From Pyrenopolyporus hunteri (lineage: Eukaryota > Ascomycota > Sordariomycetes > Xylariales > Hypoxylaceae), in NCBI GenBank assembly GCA_902806595.1, contig CADCXC010000038.1:124001-188000 (forward strand): 64,000 nt of DNA, given 5' to 3'. Every line of letters begins with the position of its first letter. Position 1 is the first letter of the stretch. Positions 23,839 through 34,928 of this stretch are shown here, in pieces. The position numbers and the translations under genes were made by a program. The notes under the pieces were generated by a model that was given only the letters and a program-made list of their open reading frames with translations, ran no database searches and was not told the origin of the DNA.

Positions 23839-24029
23839 GTTAATCCGGTTCGAGTAGAGGCCCCCACGATAGTCTGCGTGTCTATGGACTATGAAACCAA
23901 TAGGACGCGGATACGCACTTTTTCTTTGCTAAGAATCTCTGCGCCTATAATTTTATTCTCCAACGGGCCAGACTACGAGAACCGAGTGTCACAGACCTAT
24001 CCGTGATACGGTGGGCGGATATTATTGTA

Positions 24030-24098
24030 TACCTAACCTACCCGCCTACCTGCCTACCTGCCTACCTACATACCTACCTAGGCGCCTACTTACCTAAC
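24030..24098. repeat. CCTA microsatellite
   Basis: Imperfect CCTA units alternate with CCTG and CATA and end in ACCTAGGCGCCTA. It lies upstream of P450 copy B. Confidence 0.85.
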
Positions 24099-24720
24099 TG
24101 GAGGTAGCCACCTATCTCCGACCTCGAGAGGATGCGCACATGCAGAAGTAGGCTAGTTGTTTCCAGGAGATGGGACGTTCGCCGTTGGTTGGAAATAACT
24201 TCATTACAGGATCTGGCGGACCTCCATTGAGCCCGGAGTATAGAGATGGTTCGAATAGCGTAGGAAAGCCGCTTGCAGAAAGTCGTTCTCTAAGCCACCC
24301 CTGGCTGCTTAGACCTACGAGGCACTCACTCCGATTTCCCTTTTCGGAAATTCCCTTTCCGGCAACTGATGTAACACGGAAGGATTGTGATTCCTCGGAT
24401 TCTAGCCGCCCCATTGGCTGGTAACTCTTGGTCAGCCTAGGCCTCGAAGGATGACTCCGCGCTAGGCAATGATTGCTTAAATTCTTATGACGTCCGTGAT
24501 TCCTAGAGATTTCGTCGTAAGAACCTAGTTTAAGTTAGGTGCTTACCTAGGTACCTACGTAAATATAGTTATCTACCTGCCTGGGTATGGTATATATGCC
24601 GTTCGAATAAGACGGGACCGGGACGTTGTAAGCCACAGCGATTTCCGACCCCTCCCCCCTCTTAGTGGAACTTGCCGCTACCCACTTCTAAGGCGTAGAC
24701 GTACATACGTAGGTGGCGGC

Positions 24721-24774
24721 TAGGTAGGTAGGTAGGTAGATACCCGGGCAGGTAAGTGTGTAGGTAGGTAGATA
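24721..24774. repeat. TAGG microsatellite
   Basis: Two runs of TAGG units are separated by about 20 nt. This is the complement orientation of the dispersed CCTA tracts. Confidence 0.85.
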
Positions 24775-25708
24775 AGCATTACCCGTAAGCACCTGGGCAT
24801 GTACGTTGAGCTACCTACCCGTGCATACGAAGCAACCATCAGGGTATGGTGAGACGCAGAGGGACGATAATTCACGAGCTTACCTAGAGCCTTCCCTGCG
24901 GTCACGTACAGCACATGCCGTCCCTGAGGTGTTCATCTTATAATAGCCCTTACCATCATCGTGGCATCCCGTTATCCGCTAGACTCTCTTCGGCAATGAT
25001 AGACGCCTCGTAGCGAAGCTCCGTAAACAGTCGCAAGGATCTATGTGTGCATATTATATTATACCTTTCGAAGCGAGAGACATTATCTGATCGACGGTAA
25101 CACAAGAGAATATTGTTCTGGTTCAATCCTGCGAGATCTGCAGAAAAAGTGGCCTGTTGACTCAAAGAGCTTACCTTACTTATCTTACACGGGCAGACGG
25201 GTAACGTAACCAACCAAGAGCTATAAAAGACCCTCGACGTGATAATCGATCCCTATAGGAAGGGCTTTGATACGCTGGAACTCGGGATATAAGCCTCGTC
25301 ACGACCCTACGCATACGCGATCACATATTACGGCATATGAATCGAATGTTAGTCTCTATTGCGTGATCCGAACCTCTTCAATCCAGAACGCGGAACAGTT
25401 AGGGTACCTATCCAGCTTTTCGTCCAGCCTAGTTAGGTGCTTGCGGCGTAGCGGCCGCAGACCGCTCAGACCGCTTGGCCCGCTCAAACGTCCCCCACGT
25501 TAAAGGATCTATCGACCGCCCAAGCCAGCCCCTCCCGTAAGCATTGCGGTAGCACAACCTTAGTAGGTGAATTGTATGCGCCAATACAATTTCGGCAACC
25601 CCCTGATTACATAGATAAGGACTTGGTATCTGACAATTTAATACGAGGAAAGCAGAGACCTCCCGGCTCATACGCGTCAGTGATCGACGACGAGAAGACA
25701 TCGGCATT

Positions 25709-26818
25709 CTACGCCAATGCCGGGACCTTAGACGACCCTCGATTCTTCAATCCGTTGACCCCGTTGCTGTCGAGGCTGCCGGCCTTGCTGCTCGTGGCAG
25801 CCTCTGCCCCATTCGCCCCGTTCACCCCGTTCACCCCGGTTTTCTGCTGCGTCAGATCGATGGTCCACGGCTCGTACTCGGCGTTTAAGACCTTGCCCTT
25901 GTCCAGGCTCACCTGCTCCTCCCAGGACCTAGCCTTGTTATAAGAGTCCTGAACCAGGTGGCGCTGGAACCAGGAACCCTTCATCTTCGCCACCGCGTAA
26001 TCCCAGTCCGTGGTATACTCCTTGAAGAAAGGTTTGTATCCTAGCAGTCCTCCTACCCACCTACCTAGGAAGATACTGCCCCAGTACCCGATAAACCGGC
26101 GGAAGGGTACCCACTTAGGGGGTATGGAGTAAGCATCGCCACCATCTTGTATCTATACCCCTCTCGTTAGCAACCCTGTATGTTGCCCAAGGGATCTGTG
26201 TGTGTGCGCGCGAGAGAGAGAGAGGGGGGGGGGGAAGGCCTACCGCAAGATACTGGATGAAGCTCATCTTCCCTTCGTGGAGGAGGGCGTCGTGCCAGTA
26301 ACCGTACCAATTCTCGAAGAAGATGCGGTCGAGCTGGTAGTCCATGCCGCTGTCCGAGGCGCTCAGGTAGACGGTCATGTCCCCGGGGGAGTCGGGGTGG
26401 ATGTAGAAGCGGTGCACCGTGCCAGCCTTGACGGAGATCTCGCCATCTTCCGGATAGACCTTGCGGTGCTCGCCGTCGAGCTCGAGGCCCATGATGCCGG
26501 ACTCGACGCGGAAGTATTCCGTCTGAAACTGGTGGAAGTGGAGGAGCGGACCTTTGGGTCGCCCCGACGACTCTATGAGCCGCCTCAGGTTCTCCGAGAT
26601 TGGAGCATCTCCTAAGTTGTGTTTATACGTTTGGCGGAAGTTAAAGCAACGGCCCGGCTGGGGCTCGAGGAACTGGGTAGTCAGAAGACCGCCGAACCTA
26701 GAAACGGTGAGCTTGTGGCTTATCCCGGGGCCCGGCAGCGTAAGCTATTCACGTACTTTATGATAGTGGTCTGCCCAGCAGAGCTGTGGTAAGGCACGAA
26801 CGGACGAAAAAGAGGCAT
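25709..26818 (-). CDS. Cupin-fold oxygenase-like protein, PatJ-like
   Basis: The model has three exons, complement(25709..26152, 26244..26697, 26757..26818), giving 319 residues. The intron at 26153-26243 ends GTATAG, 18 nt after a GCTAAC branch site, and joins the conserved reading across YLAIQDGGDAY. The cupin core shows His74-x-His76-x4-Glu81 (HFHQFQTEYF) followed by a second-motif His116 (GTVHRFY), enough for one metal-binding cupin barrel. There is no signal peptide. The last 40 residues are an NG/VNG-rich repeat tail that looks disordered. In patulin clusters PatJ is annotated as a dioxygenase of this fold and is required with PatO after gentisyl alcohol and gentisaldehyde formation. 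The gene is divergent from the polyketide synthase and next to P450 copy B, the same trio as patI-patJ-patK. Confidence 0.85.
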
Positions 26819-27975
26819 ACTGTCAACGAACACTCCAGGAATCCTGACTACTTAGGAAATTAAAAGGAAATGATTTAGACAGTTAGAATCGGAACTACGG
26901 CGTCCTCTGGCTCTCTTTTTAATAGGTATATCGAAACCGTCTGAGATAGACCATCGTATGATAGACTTCGAGGCTCTGTTACACAGCAGTCTTACCGGAT
27001 CGTACGACGACGAGCTAAGCGATTCCCTACTTAGGCATGATATGCGATCCCCGACCTCAGCACACCTACCTACCTTAGGTCGAACAATGACTTAGGGAGG
27101 TATCGTAGATAGCCCAACCGAGTCCTCCGATCAACGATGTCCCTACGTGGACGTTGAACGAACGTTTATCTAATCTGGGCTAGAGTGAACTCCGGTTACC
27201 CCGTTCGGAAACCGATCGCAGGCATCCCGCGCGGACGCACATAATAATCGTACGGTGCGGGCGGTTAGCGAGAGTAGTATGCATGAATGACATCCGTACG
27301 CGCATATAGGTGGGTACCTAGGTAAGCTGCGGATTAGATAATAGAGCGAAGGACTCGACGTCGCGTAATATAGCCATTATGTCAGCGGGCATTTAGAGGT
27401 GCACGCCCGGCTGTATACCGTGAGACAGCTCTTCATAAGCCAGATCGTCGTTGATATCGGGTTTACTCTCGTGAAGGTAGTCGGAACGAAGCTACGCCCG
27501 CCCAAGTAGGTAGATGTCGTCTAGAATCAGAATAGCAGTAATAGTAGCAGTAGTACCTTGCAAGGCTCCCGAGCATGACCCGGTACCTACCTTGGGTACC
27601 ATGTAAGCGGTTCTTCGAAACTCCATGTGGTCCCGGAGATAATACCGCTTAACTCATTTAGCTCGACCGGCCGTCTGCTATGGCTCACCCTCTGCCTGAG
27701 GGAGTCTTTCCCCATCGGGATTGCACGCTGTTGGGCGTTAGCCTGGATAGCGAGAAGATACCGTCAGGATCTAAGTAAGCCGATAACGGAAATTGATGTG
27801 AAACCAACGTGAAAACAGCTCGGAACGATACTCGCCCACGGATGTATCGAGAGGGCTCAGGCTGAAGTCAGAACATGCCTGGGTAGCATATAATCTCGAG
27901 AAGACGCGTCGAAGAGATGCTTCATCGTTTCCCATCCGCACATGAGCTTTCTCACCTCTCCAAAAAAACATCATA
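26819..27975. promoter_or_regulatory. Divergent promoter region, cupin gene / polyketide synthase
   Basis: About 1.16 kb separates the start codons at 26818 (minus) and 27976 (plus). A CATATAAT word at 27887-27894, about 85 nt upstream of the synthase ATG, is a plausible TATA element. TACC/GGTA words occur near 27065 and 27585. No convincing gene is present; the frame at 27627-27812 has no family signature. Confidence 0.45.
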
Positions 27976-30900
27976 ATGGCTACCAACGATGATACTAGCC
28001 CTTCTACCCCTAACAACAAGTCATCGGGGTACTCGACTCCCATATTACTCGACAGTCCTCAAAGTGAGATAAGTGAATTCGGAGGTTATGTAAGTGCCAG
28101 CATACATCCCCCCCAACCGAGCAGAAAAAGAAGTCGGGAAAAAAGAAGCAGAGGAAGAGGACTGACGCAGACCGTAGGATGGCTCGAGAGATGTCGCGGT
28201 GGTCGGCATGGCGTGTCGCGTCGCCGGCGGCAACCACAGCCCGGAACAGCTCTGGGAGTCCATCTTAGCTAAGCGGGACGCGTCGTCGGAGATCCCATCC
28301 TGGAGATGGGAACCCTATCAGCACCGTGACTCGCGGAATGCCAAGGTGCTGAAGACGACGACTAGCCGCGGCTACTTCCTCGACGCGCTCGAGAACTTCG
28401 ACCCGGCCTTCTTCGGCATCTCTCCCAAGGAGGCGGAGCAGATGGACCCTCAACAACGCCTATCCCTCGAGGTCGCGTGGGAGGCTCTCGAGAACGCCGG
28501 TATCGACCCCAAGTCGCTGTCCGGGTCCGACACCGCCGTGTTCATGGGCGTAAATTCGGACGACTACAGCAAACTGCTGCTGGAGGACCTACCTAACGTC
28601 GACGCTTGGATGGGTATCGGTACCGCCTACTGCGGCGTACCCAATCGCATCTCGTATCACCTGAATCTCATGGGCCCGAGCACCGCGGTAGATGCCGCGT
28701 GCGCTAGTTCTCTGGTGGCGATCCACCACGGCCGCCAGGCGATCTTGGCCGGAGAATCGAAGATCGCCATCACGGGAGGAGTCAACGCCCTCTGCGGCCC
28801 CGGCTTGACCAGCGTGCTGGACAAGGCCGGAGCCATCTCGTCCGACGGTTCGTGTTTGTCGTTCGACGACAGCGCTCACGGCTACGGGCGCGGCGAGGGT
28901 GCCGCGGTCGTGGTCCTCAAGAAGATGAGCAGCGCGATAAGAGACGGAGACAACATCATCGCGGTGCTTAAGGGGTCGGCCGTCGCCCAGGACGGCAAGA
29001 CCAACGGGATCATGGCCCCGAACGCGAAGGCGCAGGAGCTCGTGGCGTGCCAGGCGCTGAAGCAGGCCAAGCTCGACCCGAGCACGATAGACTACGTCGA
29101 AGCCCACGCCACCTCGACGCCGCTCGGCGACCCGACCGAGGTCAGCGCCATCTCCGCCGTCTACGGAGCTAACCGAGAAAACGCGACGCCCGTCATGATC
29201 GGGTCGGTTAAGCCTAACGTCGGCCACCTCGAAGCCGGAGCGGGCGCGGTCGGTTTCATCAAGGCCGTCACGGCTATGAATAAGGGAAAGTTCCCGCCGC
29301 AGGCAAACCTGAAGAAGCTCAACTCTAAAGTCGACTGGGAAAGGTCGGGCGCGCGCGTTGTTCAGGAGCTGACCGAGTGGCCCAAGCCCAGCAGCCACCC
29401 GCGCCGGGCCGCCGTATGCTCTTACGGATACGGCGGTACCGTGTCGCACGCCGTCATCGAACAGTCCATATACGGCTTCGACGCGACCCGCCAGGAAGAC
29501 AGCACCTCCGGCCCCGTCCTTTTCGTGGTCTCGGCGCCCCAGGAAAAGCGGCTCCCTACCCAAGCCAGCAGCTTAGCGGCGTGGCTCACCAGTACCGAAG
29601 GACGGGGCGAGGACCTCGCGGCGATCGCGAACACGCTCGCGCTGCGCCGGGCTCAGCACGACTATAGAGCCGCATTCGTGGTCGAGAGCCACGAGCAAGC
29701 CGCCGAGATGCTTAACGCATTTGTGGCGGGTACCAAGCAAGAATGGGCCTCGCAAGACGTCGTCCTGGGGCCCAGCGTCAAGAAAGACGTCGTCTGGGTC
29801 TTCTCCGGGCACGGCGCCCAATGGCCGGATATGGGCAAGGAACTAATCAACAGCAGCCCCGTCTTCTACGAGGCTATCCAGCCTCTCGACAGCATCACGC
29901 AAGCCGAGAGCGGCTTCTCCGTCGTAGAGGCGCTGAGGAACGGCGAGCACTTCGATCAGTCCGATCGGGTGCAGGTGCTGACGTACGTTATCCAGGTCGG
30001 CCTCGCCGCCGTTCTCAAGAGCAAGGGGTTGGTCCCCTCGGCCGTCATCGGACACTCCGTAGGCGAGATCGCGGCAACCGTCGCGGCGGGCTCGCTCACG
30101 CCCGAGGAGGGCGCGCTAATCGTCACGAGGAGGGCGAGGTTATACGCCGAGGTCAAAGGCCAGGGGGCCATGTTCCTAGTGAACCTCCCCTTCGAGCAGG
30201 TCAAGGAGGAGCTCGGCGAGGACGGCGACGTCGTTGCCGCTATCCACTCCTCGCCCTCGTCCTGCGTCGTCAGCGGCACGCTCGATGCGGTTCTCGCGTA
30301 CGCCGACAAGGTCAAGAGCCGCGGCGTCAAAGCCATGAGGGTCGCGACCGACATCGCCTTCCACTCTTTCAAGATGCTAAATCAGCTTTCGGCTCCCCTA
30401 AAGGAGGCGTTAATCAACGACATCCAGCCCAGACCAGCCCAGATTCCTCTCTACTCGACGTCCGACGTCGACCCTCGCTCAGCCGGCCTCCGGGACGCCG
30501 ACTACTGGATCCGCAACATGGTCAGCCCCGTGCTTCTGACTTCCGCCGTGGGCGCAGCCCTTTCCGACGGCTTGAGGCTATTCCTGGAGGTGTCCAGCCA
30601 CCCCATCGTCTCCCACTCTATCAACGAAACCATCATGGACCGCGGCATCGACGACGAGGAGTTCTCGGTGCTGCCCACTCTCCGCCGCAACAAGTCCGCG
30701 GCGACGTGCGTGTTGCAGGCGGTCGGCTCCCTCTTCGTGAAGGGCGCCGACGTAGATTTCCGCAAGCAGCTGGGATCTAGCCGTCGCTGGTCGCCCCTTG
30801 TCCCCGGTACCAAGTGGGCGCACAAGGCCATCTGGCGAAAGGTCGAGAGCGGCGCCCCCGCCGACGGCAAGGCCGGCCTCCTAACGCACGACGTGGAGAA

Positions 30901-33514
30901 GCACACCCTCCTAGGCCTGCGCAACCCCGTCAGCGGCACCAGCACGGTGCTATACTCCACGAAGCTGGACGACAACACCAAGCCGTTCCCCGGCAGCCAC
31001 CCTCTCCACGGCACCGAGATCGTGCCGGCCGCCGTCCTAATCAACACCTTCCACCACGCCGTGAAGGCCGCCAGCCTATCAAACATCACGCTACGCGTAC
31101 CCGTAGCCATCAGCGCTCCTCGGGACGTCCAGGTCGTCGTGGTCGACGACACTATTAAGATCACCTCGCGCCTGCAGCAGAGCAGCGGGTCAGGGGACCA
31201 CTTCTGGGTCACCCACACCACCGGGCGCTGGAGCGCCGGTAAGAGCGACGGCAAGTCGGGCGAACATCCCGCCCAGATCGACATCGAGGCGGCGAAGCAG
31301 CGGATCAACAAGGTGCTGCCGTCCAACTTTTCCATCGACTACCTAGACAAGGTCGGCGTCTCGGCCATGGGCTTCCCCTGGGCCGTCACCGAGCACTACG
31401 GCAACCTGAAGGAGATGATAGCCCGCGTAGACGTGGCGCCCAACAACCCCGCCGGCAGCGAACTACCGTGGGACGCATCCTCGTGGGCCCCCATCCTGGA
31501 CGCGGCCACGTCGGTTGGCTCGACCATCTTCTTCGACAACCCTAAACTGCGCATGCCGGCACAGATCGAGGAGGTGCAATTCTTCACCGAGTACGGCGCG
31601 CCCCCGCCCAAGACCGGGTATCTCTACGTCCAAGAAGCCTCGGAGCGCGGCGCTCCCGCGGTGCACGTCAGCGTCTGCGACGAGAGCGGCCGCGTGCTCG
31701 CGAGGTTCCGTTCGATGCGCTTCTCCGAGATCGAAGGCACGCCCGGCGTGAGCGGCAGCGTCGAGAGTCTGGTCCACACGCTCGCATGGGTGCCCGCGCC
31801 ATTCTCTAGCAAGGCCGCGTCGTGGGACTCCGTGGTGCTAGTAACGGACAGCCAAACGCTCCTCGCGAGATACGGCCAGGAACTGAAGACCCGAGTGCAA
31901 GCCAAGCAGGTTGCGGGGTTTTCCTCCGCGGCCGAATTCATCGAGGCATCACCCTCTATTACCCCCAACACAGCCATCGTATACTGCCCAGGCGCGGTCT
32001 CCTCGCTCGCCGAAGTTCCGGCTAGGTCCGAGGACTTCATCGCGGAGCTTCTCGCACTCACAAAACACGCTATCACATCGGGCAGCTCCAAGGTCAAGGT
32101 CTTCGCTCTCACCTCGGCCGTCGGCACCGCCGAAACTACCACCTCCCTCGCGCATGCGCCGCTGCACGGCCTGGGCCGTATCATCGCATCCGAACACCCG
32201 GACACGTGGGGCGCCCTGATCGACGTTGACAGCGAGAACGCGCCGTTCCCAGCTCTCGCGATGAAGTACGTGCGCGAGCAGGACGTAGTCCGTGTCCAAG
32301 ACGACCTGCCGCGAGTAGCGCGCCTACAGCCGCTGCCGCGAGAACTCCTCTACAGCGCCGAGAAGGCAGCAACTCATACTCTCCTCCCCAAGCCGGAGGG
32401 TACCTACCTTATTACGGGCGGCCTGGGTGCGCTAGGCCTCAAAGTTGCGACATGGCTCGTCGAAAGGGGCGCCCGCCGCCTAGTCCTGCTATCTCGCCGG
32501 GGTCTGCCGCCGCGCCGCGACTGGGAAAGTCTAGACGACAGCAACACGCTCAAGGAAGCTATCGACACGGTCCAGGAGCTAGAAAAGGCCGGAGCAACCG
32601 TGCATGCGGTGCCGCTAGACATAGGAGCGGCGGATGCGGACGTCCAGCTCACGGAAGCGCTGGACCGGCTCACCCTACCACCGGTTCTAGGAGTTGTGCA
32701 CGCCGCAGGCACTCTCGAGAACCAGCTAGTGCTAGAAACGACGCCGGAGGCGTTCTCGCAAGTACTAAAACCTAAGATTTCGGGCGCGTTAGCGCTCAAC
32801 GCCGCCTTCCCGCCGGGGACGCTGGACTGGTTCGTCCTATTCAGCTCCTGCGGCCAGCTTTTCGGGTTCCCGGGCCAGAGCAGCTACGCCAGCGGCAACG
32901 CATTCCTCGACTCGCTGGCGACGCACAGGCGACGGCAGGGCGACAACGCCGTCGCGTTTCAGTGGACCAGCTGGCGCGGGCTCGGCATGGCGGCCAGCAC
33001 GGACTTCATCAACGCGGAGCTCGAGAGCAAGGGAATCACGGACGTCACGGCAGAGGAGGGCTTCCGCGCTTGGGAGCACCTGGCCCGGTACGACACGGAC
33101 CACGGAGTCGTCCTGCGCAGCTTAGCGTTCGAGGAGGGCCAGCCGCTTCCGGTGCCAATCCTCGAAGATATCGCGGTGCGAAAGAGCGGGTCGGCCACGG
33201 CGGCCAACGGCGGCGAGCAGCCAGAGAAAGACGGCGCGGCGGGCGGCATGCCTTCCGGCGGCCCAGAGCTCAAGGCGTGGCTCGACAACACGATCAGGGG
33301 AATCATCGCCAACGTTCTGATGCTCGGCAGCGCCGACGAGGTGGAGGGGCGCGCCGCCATCGCCGACCTAGGAGTGGACAGCGTGATGACCGTGACGCTG
33401 CGGCGAAAATTACAGAGCGTGCTCAAGGTCAAGGTGCCGCCGACCCTCACCTGGAGCCACCCGACGGCGAATCACCTCGTGAACTGGTTTATGGAGAAAC
33501 TATCAGGAGCTTGA
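27976..33514 (+). CDS. Partially reducing polyketide synthase, 6-methylsalicylic acid synthase type (PatK-like)
   Basis: The model has two exons, 27976..28089 and 28178..33514, giving 1816 residues, the size expected for a 6-MSA synthase. The 88-nt intron (GTAAGT...CGTAG) joins a Ser/Pro-rich N-terminus to the conserved start of the ketosynthase (VAVVGMACR). Domains in order are KS with active Cys213 (DAACASSL), AT with Ser665 (GHSVGE), the dehydratase-like thioester-hydrolase domain with HPLHG at 979-983 and Asp1146 (ILDAA), KR with the NADPH loop TGGLGALG (about 1451-1458) and Tyr1608 (SSYASGN), and ACP with phosphopantetheine Ser1773 (GVDSV). There is no ER, C-methyltransferase or classical thioesterase domain. 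This is the iterative type I enzyme that builds 6-methylsalicylate from one acetyl and three malonyl units in the cytosol. A mellein-type synthase has similar domains, but the decarboxylase and CYP619-like neighbours favour 6-MSA. Confidence 0.95.
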
Positions 33515-34928
33515 GAGCGGTAGATCATAGAGCCGAGATACTACGATACATACTAAGACGACGGTGGGACGGTACTATACGCAATATTATAACGACCCTA
33601 TCCGGCGAGACAAACGGAGATGAGAATCAGAATGATGTAGATGGATTGGTCAACTTTCAGCCGGCAGGTCGTCTAATAGATTAGATAGGTACTGGATAGG
33701 CTGGATAGGCTGGACTACGGTGGGGTAATCCGCCGTAGCGGCAAGAGTCGGGCGAGCGTTTGTAGTATAGCCCTATTCGATTTTCTTACAAGACACAATA
33801 GAATACACGTTCCGACTTGGAAACATGAACTTCCAACGTTTTAAATATCTACCTACCTACCTAGGTACCTACCTACCTACCTACCTACCTACCTACCTAC
33901 CTACCTACCTACCTACCTACCTACCTACCCAGGTATCTAAGTCCGTGCTACTACAGGTACCTTCTAGGTACGTTAGACACCTCGTTTAGCACACGTTAAT
34001 TGAAGCTATTTTGAATACCGACGTGTATGTGATGTTGTATAAGCACCCTAAGAATAGCGTATTACTACCTACCTAGGTACCTACATGGGTAAGGATATGT
34101 CCTATAAATATAAGGATACGTCCTATAATCGGTCAAAGCTTCAGCTAGGTTACATGTAGGCAGGTTCGTACAGAGTCGAAAAGTTCCAATAGGTACAATA
34201 CCGGACCCTAAGTACGCTACTTCGACACCGTTCAACACGCTGCAGTTCGTGGACAAAGGCTTCTAAAACTCATACTCATCATACAACGACCATATGCAGG
34301 TCCCTACATACTCAGGTTTCTACCATACCTAAGCCGGCTACGTAGGTACGTAGGCAAGTTCTATCATCCCCGGGATTCGCCGTACAAGCATCGATTTAAC
34401 AAGCATCGATGTATCCCCGTGCCCCAAAATACACCTGTATGGCAACGCCTTAATCAACCCCAACTCCCCTAGGTGCTCACATTATCCGTTTCGGCATTTA
34501 CAGCATTAGAGGCAAACTCCCGTCTGCCACGTACTTTCACGCGCTATACATGCGGTTCCCCGTCCCGCCTACTCCCTGCCCCTCTCCATCATATTCGGAT
34601 CCTTAACGAGATAGGTACCTGCGGGGCAACCGTCATAGGATGATCCGAAAATTGAGCGTGCCGCAGTATCTTAGTATGAGACGCGGCGCCAGCGTGTCGC
34701 GGAAGCTTTGGTTGAGCTAGGTATCTGGGCATTTATAGACGATGATAGGCTACAACCTAGGGCTTCGGTAGTGCTCATCGCATTTGCGGGCAGCACACGC
34801 GTGCTGTAACCCAAGATCGTCGATTTGTCCGAGTCAACCTGGACGAAACTGAGAACAATAAAGCGAAGAGAGGCCGCGGCCTGAGTTTCAATCCTGGGAG
34901 GCAGATCGGATCGACAATGCGACGGAGT
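33515..34928. other. Intergenic region with the longest CCTA tract
   Basis: About 1.4 kb lies between the convergent stops of the polyketide synthase and the regulator gene. It contains the longest CCTA tract of the window and further TACCTAGGTA elements at about 34065-34085. I see no coding frame. Confidence 0.6.
33850..33930. repeat. Long CCTA microsatellite
   Basis: About 20 tandem CCTA units, with one TAGG inversion near the left end, run over about 80 nt downstream of the polyketide synthase. Confidence 0.95.

Larger units (their letters stand above)
23839..25708. other. Intergenic region, no gene seen
   Basis: About 1.9 kb lies upstream of P450 copy B and downstream of the cupin gene, both on the minus strand. 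CCTA/TAGG tracts occur at 24030-24098 and 24721-24774. A TATAAT word on the plus strand near 23946 may reflect an AT-rich promoter of copy B. The frames at 24112-24424 and 25267-25503 show no recognisable product. Confidence 0.55.

Noticed and set aside
28589..29563. 324-residue minus-strand frame
   Set aside because: It is antisense to the ketosynthase domain of the polyketide synthase and has the same shadow composition.
27976..33514. Mellein-type synthase instead of a 6-MSA synthase
   Set aside because: The domain order is similar, but the neighbouring 6-MSA-decarboxylase-like and CYP619-like genes fit 6-MSA; phylogeny would be needed to settle it.
33850..33930. Telomere-like repeat
   Set aside because: The unit is CCTA/TAGG, not the fungal telomere TTAGGG, and it lies inside the chromosome between two genes.
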